Origin: Fusobacterium sp.
GTDB taxonomy: Bacteria; Fusobacteriota; Fusobacteriia; Fusobacteriales; Fusobacteriaceae
NCBI GenBank assembly: GCA_030527385.1
Contig: JAUNAY010000042.1
Location: forward strand, 1-9,756
DNA: 9,756 nt
Direction of reading: 5' to 3'
Shown: positions 1 through 7,039 of the stretch, piece after piece
How the letters are laid out: each line of letters begins with the position of its first letter
How positions within the stretch are numbered: the first letter of the stretch is position 1
Notes under the pieces: generated by a model
The model's input: the letters and a program-made list of their open reading frames with translations, nothing else
Told to the model about the DNA's origin: nothing
Database searches by the model: none
Made by a program: the position numbers and the translations under genes

Positions 1-726
1 ATGATAGGAAATATACATTCTTATGAAAGTTTTGGAACAGTAGATGGTCCTGGAATAAGATTTGTGGTTTTTTTACAAGGGTGTCCTTTGAGATGTAAAT
101 TTTGTCACAATCCAGATACTTGGAATGCAACAGGTGCAAAAATAAAAGAGAGTGCTGAGAAAACTTTTGAAAAAATAAGAAAATATAAGGGATATTTTGG
201 AAAAAAAGGTGGAGTTACATTAACAGGTGGAGAACCTCTTGTACAAAGTGAATTTGTATTAGAACTTTTTAAATTATGTAAAAAAGATGGAATTCATACA
301 GCTCTTGATACTTCAGGATATATTTTTAATGATAAAGTGAAAGAGGTTTTAGAGTATACAGATCTTGTTTTGTTGGATATAAAGGCTATTGATGAAAAAG
401 TATATAAGGAACTTACTGGAGTTGAATTAAAAAATACTCTTGAATTTGCTAACTATCTAAAAGAAATTAATAAAAAAACTTGGATAAGACACGTTGTAGT
501 ACCTGAAATAACAGATAATGATGAACTTTTAGATAGACTTGCAAACTATGTTTCTAAGTTTGATAATGTGGAAAAAGTAGAGATATTGCCATATCATAAA
601 TTAGGTGAGTTTAAATATAAAGAGTTAGGAATGAAATATGTGCTTGAAGGAGTAGAGGAACTATCGAAAGAGAGATTTAAAAATGCTGTCTCTATATTTG
701 AAAAATATAAATTAAAAGTTAATTAG
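1..726 (+). CDS. pflA: Pyruvate formate-lyase activating enzyme (radical SAM)
   Basis: This 241-residue protein is a glycyl-radical-activating enzyme. It uses S-adenosylmethionine and a [4Fe-4S] cluster to put the glycyl radical on pyruvate formate-lyase, which cleaves pyruvate to acetyl-CoA and formate without oxygen. Visible hallmarks are an N-terminal GTVDGPGIR stretch (12-20), the cluster motif CPLRCKFC with Cys28, Cys32 and Cys35, and the SAM-binding GGEP at 76-79. It lacks the extra ferredoxin-like cysteine insert of the larger glycyl-radical activases, and its length fits PflA (about 240-250 residues). The ATG is the first base of the window and aligns with the usual PflA N-terminus. 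Its ribosome binding site, promoter and any pflB partner lie outside the window. Other small activases share the fold, but the N-terminal signature favours PflA. Confidence 0.93.
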   Translation: MIGNIHSYESFGTVDGPGIRFVVFLQGCPLRCKFCHNPDTWNATGAKIKESAEKTFEKIRKYKGYFGKKGGVTLTGGEPLVQSEFVLELFKLCKKDGIHTALDTSGYIFNDKVKEVLEYTDLVLLDIKAIDEKVYKELTGVELKNTLEFANYLKEINKKTWIRHVVVPEITDNDELLDRLANYVSKFDNVEKVEILPYHKLGEFKYKELGMKYVLEGVEELSKERFKNAVSIFEKYKLKVN

Positions 727-752
727 AAAAAACAGATTTTTTCCTCAAAAAA

Positions 753-761
753 TGTTATAAT
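753..761 (+). promoter_or_regulatory. Extended -10 promoter for tsaD
   Basis: TGTTATAAT is a perfect TATAAT (756-761) preceded by the TG of an extended -10 element. The hexamer at the -35 distance (733-738) is poor, as expected when an extended -10 compensates. A start site near 768 would give a leader of about 40 nt before tsaD. Confidence 0.65.
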
Positions 762-806
762 ATTCAAGAGAATATAATAAAAAATTGATAAATAGGGAGG
801 AAAATT

Positions 807-1829
807 ATGATAATTTTAGGGATTGAAAGTTCGTGCGATGAAACTTCAATAGCTATACTAAAAGATGGTAAAGAGATATTATCAAATAAAATCTCATCTC
901 AAATAGCAATTCATAAAGAGTATGGTGGTGTTGTTCCTGAGATTGCCTCAAGACAACATATTAAAAATATTGCTACTATTTTAGATGAAGCATTAACAGA
1001 AGCTAAAATAACTTTAGATGATGTAGATTATATCGCAGTAACTTATGCACCTGGACTTATAGGAGCATTATTGGTTGGGGTTTCTTTTGCAAAAGGATTA
1101 TCATATGCCCATAACATACCTTTAATACCTGTTCATCATATAAAAGGACATATATATGCCAATTTCTTAGAACATAATATAGAGTTGCCGTGTATAGCTT
1201 TGGTTGTATCTGGAGGGCATACAAATATAGTATTTATGGATAAAGATCATAAATTTGTTAATCTAGGTGGAACTTTAGATGATGCTGTTGGAGAAAGTTG
1301 TGATAAGGTAGCAAGAGTGTTGGGAATAGGGTATCCAGGAGGACCTGTAATAGATAGAATGTATTATGAAGGAGATAGAAATTTTCTTCAAATACCAGAA
1401 CCAAAAGTAGGAGAATATGATTTTAGTTTTTCAGGAATCAAAACAGCAGTTATTAACTTTGTAAATAAGATGAAAATGAAAGATGAGGAGTTTAAAAAAG
1501 AGGATTTAGCAGCTTCATTTTTAGGGAAAGTAGTGGATATTTTATGCAAAAAAACTTTAAAAGCTGCTAAGGATAAAAATGTAAAAACTATTATTATAGC
1601 TGGAGGAGTTGCAGCAAACTCTCTTCTTAGAAGTCAACTTACAGAGGAAGCTAAAAAATTAGGAATAAGTGTATGCTATCCATCTATGAAACTTTGTACA
1701 GATAATGCAGCTATGATAGCAGAGGCAGCATATTATAAATTAAAATGTGCAAAAGATCCTAAAGATTGTTTTGCAGGGTTAGAACTTAATGGAATAGCAA
1801 CATTAGAAGTTACAAAAGATATGTATTAA
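807..1829 (+). CDS. tsaD: tRNA N6-adenosine threonylcarbamoyltransferase TsaD
   Basis: TsaD transfers the threonylcarbamoyl group from threonylcarbamoyl-AMP to A37 of ANN-decoding tRNAs (t6A), working in the cytoplasm with TsaB and TsaE. The 340-residue product has the full family length. It begins with the ASKHA phosphate-binding signature GIESSCDETS (5-14), followed by VPEIASRQH (43-51). The metal-binding pair is in HHIKGH (His111 and His115). SGGHT lies at 135-139, and the third metal ligand is probably Asp299 in CTDNAA. A very strong ribosome binding site (AGGGAGG, 794-800) precedes the ATG. The gene has its own promoter after pflA and runs into the downstream exporter gene with a 36-bp gap and no terminator. 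No other t6A genes are in view. All key residues appear intact. Confidence 0.97.
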   Translation: MIILGIESSCDETSIAILKDGKEILSNKISSQIAIHKEYGGVVPEIASRQHIKNIATILDEALTEAKITLDDVDYIAVTYAPGLIGALLVGVSFAKGLSYAHNIPLIPVHHIKGHIYANFLEHNIELPCIALVVSGGHTNIVFMDKDHKFVNLGGTLDDAVGESCDKVARVLGIGYPGGPVIDRMYYEGDRNFLQIPEPKVGEYDFSFSGIKTAVINFVNKMKMKDEEFKKEDLAASFLGKVVDILCKKTLKAAKDKNVKTIIIAGGVAANSLLRSQLTEEAKKLGISVCYPSMKLCTDNAAMIAEAAYYKLKCAKDPKDCFAGLELNGIATLEVTKDMY

Positions 1830-1865
1830 AAAGTATAAATATATGAAATTAAGAGGTGTGGGGAA

Positions 1866-2483
1866 ATGAAATATTTTTTACAAGGAATTACTATGGGGCT
1901 AGCCTATGTTGCTCCCATAGGATTGCAGAATCTTTTTGTAATAAACACAGCATTGACACAAAAGAAGAGTAGAGCTTTTTTGACAGCACTGATAGTTATA
2001 TTTTTTGATGTAACTTTAGCTTTAGCTTGTTTTTTTGGAATTGGTAGCATAATGGAAAAATCAAAAATTCTTGAACTAGGAATATTACTAATTGGAAGTA
2101 TTATTGTAATTTACATAGGAATAGGACTTTTGAAATCAAAAGGGAGTATGGATAGTTCAACAGATGTAAATGTTCCGATATTAAAAGTTATTACTACTGC
2201 TTGTGTTGTAACTTGGTTTAATCCACAAGCAATAATAGATGGAAGTATGATGTTGGGAGCTTTTAGAGCCTCTCTTCCCAAAGATGAGGGGTTAAAGTTT
2301 ATAGCTGGTGTTACTTCTGCATCTTGTTTGTGGTTTACTGGAATTACAACATTTATATCTATATTTAGTAGTAAAATTACAGAAAAATTATTACGTGGAA
2401 TAAATATAGTTTGTGGAATCGTAATAATTTTTTATGGGACAAAACTTTTTTGGACATTTATTCAAATGGTTATTGAAAAGTAG
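1866..2483 (+). CDS. LysE/ArgO-type amino-acid exporter family protein
   Basis: A 205-residue inner-membrane protein with about six hydrophobic helices (roughly 5-27, 36-59, 69-91, 103-133, 142-168 and 179-200). The family signature APIGLQN lies at 16-22 in the first helix, and TWFNPQ at 116-121 is followed by Asp125. Both are hallmarks of the LysE/ArgO branch, whose studied members export lysine or arginine; the substrate here is not known. The well-known ArgO/LysE form of the second motif has His after NP where this protein has Gln121. The ATG follows AAGAGGTG (1851-1858). The 36-bp gap behind tsaD holds no terminator or clear promoter, so co-transcription with tsaD is likely. No LysG/ArgP-type regulator is adjacent. 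Family assignment is firm and substrate is inference. Confidence 0.85.
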   Translation: MKYFLQGITMGLAYVAPIGLQNLFVINTALTQKKSRAFLTALIVIFFDVTLALACFFGIGSIMEKSKILELGILLIGSIIVIYIGIGLLKSKGSMDSSTDVNVPILKVITTACVVTWFNPQAIIDGSMMLGAFRASLPKDEGLKFIAGVTSASCLWFTGITTFISIFSSKITEKLLRGINIVCGIVIIFYGTKLFWTFIQMVIEK

Positions 2484-2492
2484 AACTAATTA

Positions 2493-2528
2493 AAAAAATG
2501 GATTGTAAATTATTACAGTCCATTTTTT
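2493..2528. terminator. Bidirectional intrinsic terminator between convergent genes
   Basis: A 16-bp stem (2493-2508 with 2513-2528) closes a 4-nt loop. The core ATGGATTGTAA pairs with TTACAGTCCAT, and flanking A and T runs act as U-tracts in both directions. It sits 10 bp after the exporter stop codon and 5 bp from the stop of the minus-strand gene. One pair (T2503/G2518) is a wobble in plus-strand RNA but an A/C mismatch in minus-strand RNA, so the hairpin is slightly better for the plus-strand transcript. Confidence 0.9.
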
Positions 2529-2533
2529 ATATC

Positions 2534-3583
2534 TTATTTTTCTTCTAAGATTAGATTAAAATTATCTATATTTTTATCCAATCTAAAAAGATCAGTTTTA
2601 AATTTTTTGTATTTAGGGTCATTTATAGATATAAAAACTTCTTTATCCCCCTCAATATCTCTAAATTCATAATAACCATTTTCATCAGATACAACAGTAG
2701 TAATTTTATTTATATCTTCATCGTGTATTATGATAGGTATTTTTGGAAGAGCTTTTACACCGTCAGTAACAACTCCTTGAATATTGAATTTTGTTTTAGT
2801 TAAAACAATTTCTAAATTTGAAATAGATGAATTATTTTCTATTTTTCTAACACTTCCATTAGTAATAAAACCAGCTTTATTACAAATAAGAGTAACAATA
2901 CCAGAACTTACCTCTTTTTTAAACATTCCAAATTCATCTGTTTTTAAATAAAAAGTTTCAGCTCCATTTTTTATAGTTACTTCAGCATCTATAACAGGAT
3001 TTCTTTTTTCGTCAATCACACGTCCTCCAATATAACTAGAGATTTGATCTAAATTGATAGTTATATTATAAGGTTTTGCAGTAGAAGTAAACTCATAGAT
3101 AAGAGAGTTATTTTGTTTATTTGTATATCCAAATTTCTTGCTTTTAATTTTGTAGTTTCCTTTAGGAAGATTAATTTTAAATCTTCCTAAAAAATCAGAA
3201 GTAACAGAATACCCTCTGTTTAAACTGTCTATAAATTTAATCTCAGTTCCTCCAATATGATTGTTGTCACATTTAACAATACCATTTATAACTATGGTAT
3301 CTTTTTTAGAAAACTCTATATAGATTTCAGATGGAAGTTCCTTTATATTAATCTCTTTTATTATTGGAGTGTAATCACTACTTGAGAATAAAAAAGTATA
3401 AGTTTCATTTTCAAGGTTAAAATTTGCTTTAGAATTATAAAAATCAAGAGTTTTAGAGTTTTGATCATCTGATTTATAATATTTAATATTTCCATTTGGA
3501 ATATTAAAATGTATGGTAAATTCTTTTGAAAAAGATAAAATTGATAAAATAAAAAAAATCAGAGCTATTCTAATTTTGTACAT
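2534..3583 (-). CDS. Secreted protein with tandem carboxypeptidase-regulatory-like domains
   Basis: The likely product is 349 residues. The frame extends four codons further to a GTG at 3595, but GTGGAGGA there is the ribosome binding site of the ATG at 3583, five bases away, so I place the start at 3583. A short signal peptide is visible: Lys3 and Arg5, a hydrophobic run at about 6-17, and probable cleavage after SFS (17-19). There is no lipobox cysteine. The mature part is all-beta and repetitive. Three domains of about 85 residues carry D-x-x-G-x-[F/Y] at Asp130, Asp216 and Asp300, as in CarboxypepD_reg/Ig-like domains, and residues 22-95 look like a degenerate fourth copy. No catalytic domain, anchor or sorting signal is seen. 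It probably acts in the periplasm or on the cell surface as a binding or structural protein. It is convergent with the exporter gene and divergent from the next operon. Specific function is unknown. Confidence 0.8.
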   Translation of the reverse strand: MYKIRIALIFFILSILSFSKEFTIHFNIPNGNIKYYKSDDQNSKTLDFYNSKANFNLENETYTFLFSSSDYTPIIKEINIKELPSEIYIEFSKKDTIVINGIVKCDNNHIGGTEIKFIDSLNRGYSVTSDFLGRFKINLPKGNYKIKSKKFGYTNKQNNSLIYEFTSTAKPYNITINLDQISSYIGGRVIDEKRNPVIDAEVTIKNGAETFYLKTDEFGMFKKEVSSGIVTLICNKAGFITNGSVRKIENNSSISNLEIVLTKTKFNIQGVVTDGVKALPKIPIIIHDEDINKITTVVSDENGYYEFRDIEGDKEVFISINDPKYKKFKTDLFRLDKNIDNFNLILEEK

Positions 3584-3620
3584 AAGTTCCTCCACAAAGT
3601 TGAATTAAATTTTATAAATT

Positions 3621-3629
3621 ATTATACCA
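3621..3629 (-). promoter_or_regulatory. Extended -10 promoter for the secreted beta-domain protein gene
   Basis: Read on the minus strand this is TGGTATAAT, a perfect TATAAT with the extended-10 TG. The -35 position is only a T run. Transcription would start about 30 bases before the ATG at 3583. Confidence 0.6.
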
Positions 3630-3697
3630 TTTTTTTAATAATAAAAAAAATAAAAAGATACAGAGAAAATTTTTCAAAAATAAATTTTAGATATTTT

Positions 3698-3727
3698 TTT
3701 ACTTTTATACAGATGATATGATATAAT
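3698..3727 (+). promoter_or_regulatory. Promoter of the DUF1694-murA-rlmB-sigH operon
   Basis: TTTACT (3698-3703; four of six match TTGACA), an 18-bp spacer, then TGATATAAT (3719-3727), an extended -10 with a perfect TATAAT. The A/T-rich stretch upstream (about 3630-3697) may help as an UP-like region. A start near 3734 leaves a leader of about 30 nt before the strong AGGAGGA (3754-3760). The 170-bp divergent region 3596-3765 holds this promoter and the minus-strand one; I see no gene or riboswitch in it. Confidence 0.65.
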
Positions 3728-3765
3728 TCAAGTTAATTGCAAAGTAACTGTCGAGGAGGAGAATT

Positions 3766-4329
3766 ATGGATAATAACGTTATTGATAAACCTAATGCAGC
3801 AAAGTTAAATTTTTTAAAAGCTACAGCTGAGAGAAGTTTTTATCTTGACGAATTTAAAGAAAATATAATACTTGCATTGACAGAGAAGCAAATATTATCT
3901 GGAATTATTTATCAAGAAGTAATAGAAGAGATGAAAAAAGAAACAACAGCTAAAATGAAGATGAGAAGAGATATTTCTTTAAAAGCATTTCAACCATACA
4001 TAATGGCAGCTGAAAAAATTGGATTACAATATACTTTAGTTGATGCTTTAGATACTCAAGGAGATATAGGACTTGTTTTAGTATCTAAAGAGGCTTTTGA
4101 TGATAATAACAGAAAGATAGTAATAGATGATTTAGAGGAAAAATTTGAAAAAGTAGGTTTGAATAAGGAGTATATAAGAAAATTAGGCTCTAAACTTTGC
4201 AAAAAACATTATAGATTACTAGTAGAAAAGATGCCTACATATAAAAATCAATTTGAAGAGCTTACTTTATTAGATAGATTATTTGGAAAAGAATGTCCAA
4301 TATGTAAAAAAGAAAGGGAGAAAAACTGA
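3766..4329 (+). CDS. DUF1694 (YueI-like) protein with a Cys/His C-terminal tail
   Basis: A 187-residue soluble protein of unknown function. Residues about 25-125 resemble the DUF1694/YueI family of Firmicutes: [14 protein letters not shown] (30-43), a Y-x-E-V segment (49-52), a central [10 protein letters not shown] (75-84) and GDIGLVLVS (99-107), all family-like by eye. The C-terminal 55 residues go beyond that core and hold C145-x-x-H148 and C177-x-x-C180, a spacing that could bind one zinc ion; this is inference. No signal peptide or membrane helix is seen. The start follows AGGAGGA (3754-3760). It is the first gene of a compact operon, and its TGA overlaps the murA ATG by one base (TGATG), implying translational coupling. 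That suggests a housekeeping role linked to the operon but does not show one. Confidence 0.75.
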   Translation: MDNNVIDKPNAAKLNFLKATAERSFYLDEFKENIILALTEKQILSGIIYQEVIEEMKKETTAKMKMRRDISLKAFQPYIMAAEKIGLQYTLVDALDTQGDIGLVLVSKEAFDDNNRKIVIDDLEEKFEKVGLNKEYIRKLGSKLCKKHYRLLVEKMPTYKNQFEELTLLDRLFGKECPICKKEREKN

Positions 4330-5597
4330 TGGTAGAAGCATTTAAAGTAACAGGTGGAAAAGAAATTTCTGGAGTATTAGAGGTAGAGGGAGCAAAGAAT
4401 GCAGCTTTGCCAATAATGATTGCCACTCTTATTGAAAAAGGAACATATATTTTAAAAAATGTTCCAAATTTAATGGACATAAGAACTTTGGTAAAATTAT
4501 TGGAAAGTTTAGGATTAAAAATTGAGAAATTAGATGATCATACATATAAGATAGTAAATGATGGATTGACAAGCTTAGTAGCAGGTTATGAACTTGTAAA
4601 GAAAATGAGAGCTTCATTTTTAGTAATGGGAGCTATGTTAGCTCACGAAAAAAGAGCTAAGGTTTCTTTGCCAGGAGGGTGTGCAATAGGGGCAAGACCA
4701 GTTGACTTACATTTAAAAGGATTTGAATCTTTAGGAGTAAAGCTAAATATAGATCACGGATATGTAGATGCAGTAGCAGATGAACTTAAGGGTGGAGTTA
4801 TTGTTTTGGATTTTCCAAGTGTTGGAGCTACTGAAAATATAGTGATGGCAGCAGTTAAAGCTAAAGGAACTACTGTACTTGAAAATGCTGCAAGAGAGCC
4901 AGAAATTGAAGATCTATGTAATTTTTTAAATGATATGGGAGCAAAAATATCAGGTGTTGGAACAAGTAAATTAGTAATAGAGGGTGTTGATAAATTATAT
5001 CCGTGTGAACATACAATTATTCCAGATAGAATTGTTGCAGGAACATTTATCATAGCATCAGTTATGTTTGATGGAAAAATTGAGGTTAGAGGAGTAGTTA
5101 AAGAACATATAGGAAGTTTCTTGATGAAACTAGACGAAATGGGAGTTAAATTCCAAATAGAGGGAAATAATTTAAAAGTTTTATCTAAACTTTCAGATTT
5201 AAAACCAGTAAAAGTAACAACTATGCCACACCCTGGATTCCCAACAGATTTACAATCACCAATAATGACTTTGATGTGCTTAATAAATGGAACAAGTGAA
5301 GTGAAAGAAACTGTTTTTGAAAATAGATTTATGCACGTTCCAGAGTTAAATAGAATGGGGGCTAAAATAGATATAAACAGTAACTCTGCTACAATTACAG
5401 GAGTTGAGAACTTCTCTTCTGCTGAAGTTATGGCTAGTGACTTAAGAGCTGGTGCGTGTCTAATTTTAGCAGCATTAAAAGCAGATGGAGTAAGTATTGT
5501 AAATAGAATCTATCACGTGGACAGAGGATATGAAAATTTAGAGTTGAAATTGAAAGAACTTGGTGCTGATATAGAAAGAATAAAAACTGAAATTTAA
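4329..5597 (+). CDS. murA: UDP-N-acetylglucosamine 1-carboxyvinyltransferase MurA
   Basis: MurA catalyses the first committed step of peptidoglycan synthesis, adding enolpyruvate from phosphoenolpyruvate to UDP-GlcNAc in the cytoplasm. The 422-residue length is typical. The substrate-binding Lys23-Asn24 lie in GAKNAALP (21-28), followed by Arg94, the catalytic loop [10 protein letters not shown] (115-124) with Cys118 and Arg123, and [10 protein letters not shown] with Asp307. SDLRAG near the C-terminus provides the late conserved arginine. Cys118 is the residue alkylated by fosfomycin in the family; because it is Cys and not Asp, the enzyme is predicted to be of the sensitive type. The start overlaps the previous stop by one base, with AAAGGGAG at 4313-4320 as ribosome binding site. 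Whether a second paralogue exists elsewhere cannot be seen. Confidence 0.97.
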   Translation: MVEAFKVTGGKEISGVLEVEGAKNAALPIMIATLIEKGTYILKNVPNLMDIRTLVKLLESLGLKIEKLDDHTYKIVNDGLTSLVAGYELVKKMRASFLVMGAMLAHEKRAKVSLPGGCAIGARPVDLHLKGFESLGVKLNIDHGYVDAVADELKGGVIVLDFPSVGATENIVMAAVKAKGTTVLENAAREPEIEDLCNFLNDMGAKISGVGTSKLVIEGVDKLYPCEHTIIPDRIVAGTFIIASVMFDGKIEVRGVVKEHIGSFLMKLDEMGVKFQIEGNNLKVLSKLSDLKPVKVTTMPHPGFPTDLQSPIMTLMCLINGTSEVKETVFENRFMHVPELNRMGAKIDINSNSATITGVENFSSAEVMASDLRAGACLILAALKADGVSIVNRIYHVDRGYENLELKLKELGADIERIKTEI

Positions 5598-5614
5598 AAA
5601 TTGATGGAGGGAAA

Positions 5615-6325
5615 ATGGAGAGAATTATAGGGGTAAATCCTGTAATAGAAGTATTACAAAATAAAGAAAAAAATATAGAAAAGCTTGAAATATTTAAAGG
5701 AAATAAAGATGAAAAACTTAATAAAATAAGAAGACTTGCATCTGAAAGAAATATAAAAATATTTTATACTGAAAAAAGAATAGAAAACTCTCAAGGAGTG
5801 GCAGCTTATATAAGTGAATATGATTATTATGTAGATTTTGGAGAGTTTTTAGAAAAAATTGCTCCTATGGAAAAATCAATAGTCTTAGTTTTAGATGAGA
5901 TTCAAGATCCAAGAAATTTTGGAGCATTAATAAGAAGTGCAGAAGTATTTGGAGTAAAAGGAATAATTATTCCAGAAAGAAATGCTGTAAGAATAAATGA
6001 AACTGTTGTAAAAACTTCTACTGGAGCAATAGAGTATGTTGATATTGTAAAAGTAACTAATATTTCAGAAGCTTTAAATAAACTAAAAAAATTGGATTAT
6101 TGGGTTTATGGAGCAGAGGGAGAGGGAAGCAAGGATTATTCAAAGGAAAAATATCCAAGCAGAACTGTTCTTGTATTAGGAAGTGAAGGAAACGGAATTA
6201 GAAAAAAAGTTAAAGAGACGTGTGATGTCCTTATAAAAATACCTATGTATGGAAAGATAAATTCTTTAAACGTGTCAGTAGCTGGAGGAATAATTCTTTC
6301 TGAAATAGTTAAATCATTTAACTAA
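5615..6325 (+). CDS. rlmB: 23S rRNA (guanosine-2'-O)-methyltransferase RlmB (SpoU/TrmH family)
   Basis: A 236-residue SPOUT-class methyltransferase expected to 2'-O-methylate G2251 (E. coli numbering) in the 23S rRNA P-loop. An N-terminal RNA-binding substrate domain occupies about 1-75 (IIGVNPVIEVL start, SQGVAAY at 59-65). The knotted catalytic domain then shows motif 1, DPRNFGALIRSAE (98-110, with Asn101 and Arg107), motif 2, LGSEGNGIR (188-196), and motif 3, IPMYGKINSLNVSVA (209-223). It starts after GGAGGG (5606-5611), 17 bp behind murA. The SpoU family contains close paralogues (RlmB, TrmH and others). The L30e-like N-terminal domain and the position just before a SigH gene, as for Bacillus yacO, favour RlmB. 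Confidence is high for the family and good for the exact target. Confidence 0.9.
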   Translation: MERIIGVNPVIEVLQNKEKNIEKLEIFKGNKDEKLNKIRRLASERNIKIFYTEKRIENSQGVAAYISEYDYYVDFGEFLEKIAPMEKSIVLVLDEIQDPRNFGALIRSAEVFGVKGIIIPERNAVRINETVVKTSTGAIEYVDIVKVTNISEALNKLKKLDYWVYGAEGEGSKDYSKEKYPSRTVLVLGSEGNGIRKKVKETCDVLIKIPMYGKINSLNVSVAGGIILSEIVKSFN

Positions 6326-6348
6326 AAATATAAGAGAAAGTGAGCATT

Positions 6349-6963
6349 ATGGCTATGGAATTAGTAAATGATGACATAATAAGCAAGGCACAATTAGGAG
6401 ATCAAGAGGCAATAAATCTTATTTTGCAAGAGTATAAAAATTATATCTATCTAAATGTAAAAAATTATTTTATAGTTGGAGCAGAGCAAGAAGATCTTTT
6501 GCAAGAGGGAACAATTGGACTTTTAAAGGCATTAAAAGCCTATAAAAAAGGAAAATCTTCTTTTAAAACTTTTGCTATGATATGTATAAGAAGTCAGATA
6601 ATAACAGCTATTAAAGCATCAAATACTCAAAAAAATACTGCTCTTAACTTAGCATCTGGAAATTGTATAGAAAATGATGGTGGAAAAGAGATTGAATACA
6701 ATAAAGGACTTAAATCATATGTCAGTTATGATCCAGAAGAGATTTTTTTAACAAAAGAGAAATTAAATGATTTTAAAGCTTATGTAAATAAAAATTTTAG
6801 TTCTTTTGAAAGAGAAGTTTTTAAATATATGATAAAGGGATATTCATATAGAGAGATTGCTGAGGAGCTAAAAAAATCTCCTAAAACAATAGACAATAGT
6901 TTTCAAAGAATAAAGAGAAAAAGTGAGCTATGGCTAAATGAATATCAGGAAAATAAAATATAA
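6349..6963 (+). CDS. sigH: SigH-family RNA polymerase sigma factor
   Basis: A 204-residue alternative sigma-70 family factor. Region 2 spans about 26-92, with NYFIVGAEQEDLLQEG (39-54) and FKTFAMICIRSQIITAIK (72-89), very close to Bacillus SigH. Region 4 spans about 140-195, with the helix-turn-helix at 165-190 (SYREIAEELKKS, then TIDNSFQRIKRK). There is no region 1.1 or 3. It would direct RNA polymerase to its own promoter class; in Firmicutes SigH serves sporulation entry and competence. The frame reaches back to a GTG at 6340, but GAAAGTGAG (6335-6343) then lies ideally before the ATG at 6349, which I choose; ATG 6355 is also possible. It follows rlmB by 23 bp with no terminator, as last gene of the operon. 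Its regulon cannot be inferred from this window. Confidence 0.88.
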   Translation: MAMELVNDDIISKAQLGDQEAINLILQEYKNYIYLNVKNYFIVGAEQEDLLQEGTIGLLKALKAYKKGKSSFKTFAMICIRSQIITAIKASNTQKNTALNLASGNCIENDGGKEIEYNKGLKSYVSYDPEEIFLTKEKLNDFKAYVNKNFSSFEREVFKYMIKGYSYREIAEELKKSPKTIDNSFQRIKRKSELWLNEYQENKI

Positions 6964-6974
6964 AAGTTTGACTA

Positions 6975-7003
6975 TTGTTATAGATAATTAAATATGATAT
7001 AGT
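6975..7003 (+). promoter_or_regulatory. Promoter for leuS
   Basis: TTGTTA (6975-6980; four of six match consensus), a 17-bp spacer, then TGATATAGT (6995-7003), an extended -10. Alternative elements nearby are TTGACT (6968-6973) and TATAAT (7010-7015), but neither has a good partner at normal spacing. The predicted leader is only about 30 nt, too short for a T-box. Confidence 0.5.
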
Positions 7004-7027
7004 GAAATGTATAATTGAATTAATATA

Positions 7028-7034
7028 GAGGTGA
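7028..7034 (+). promoter_or_regulatory. Ribosome binding site that sets a TTG start for leuS
   Basis: GAGGTGA matches seven consecutive bases of the anti-Shine-Dalgarno complement (AGGAGGTGA). It lies five bases before TTG at 7040. The GTG at 7031, which would give three extra codons, is inside this site and has no site of its own. Confidence 0.75.
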
Positions 7035-7039
7035 GATTT

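Noticed and set aside
726..743. Small inverted repeat GAAAAAA-CAGA-TTTTTTC right at the pflA stop codon
   Set aside because: A 7-bp stem of almost only A/T pairs is too weak to call a terminator, and no U-tract follows beyond the stem itself; it could be chance in AT-rich DNA.
1830..1865. Possible separate promoter for the exporter gene
   Set aside because: TATAAATAT at 1834-1842 is a loose -10 match with no TG and no -35; co-transcription with tsaD is simpler.
3631..3700. A/T-rich partial palindromes between the divergent promoters, considered as an operator or origin-like site
   Set aside because: The repeats are imperfect runs of A and T with no specific word repeated; nothing separates them from base composition, apart from possible UP-like function.
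4262..5053. Three minus-strand open frames overlapping murA (4262-4480, 4429-4617, 4754-5053)
   Set aside because: They are antisense to conserved MurA sequence, low in complexity and lack start signals.
6964..7039. Possible T-box riboswitch upstream of leuS
   Set aside because: The gap is 67 bp and the predicted leader only about 30 nt, with no specifier stem, T-box sequence or terminator hairpin.
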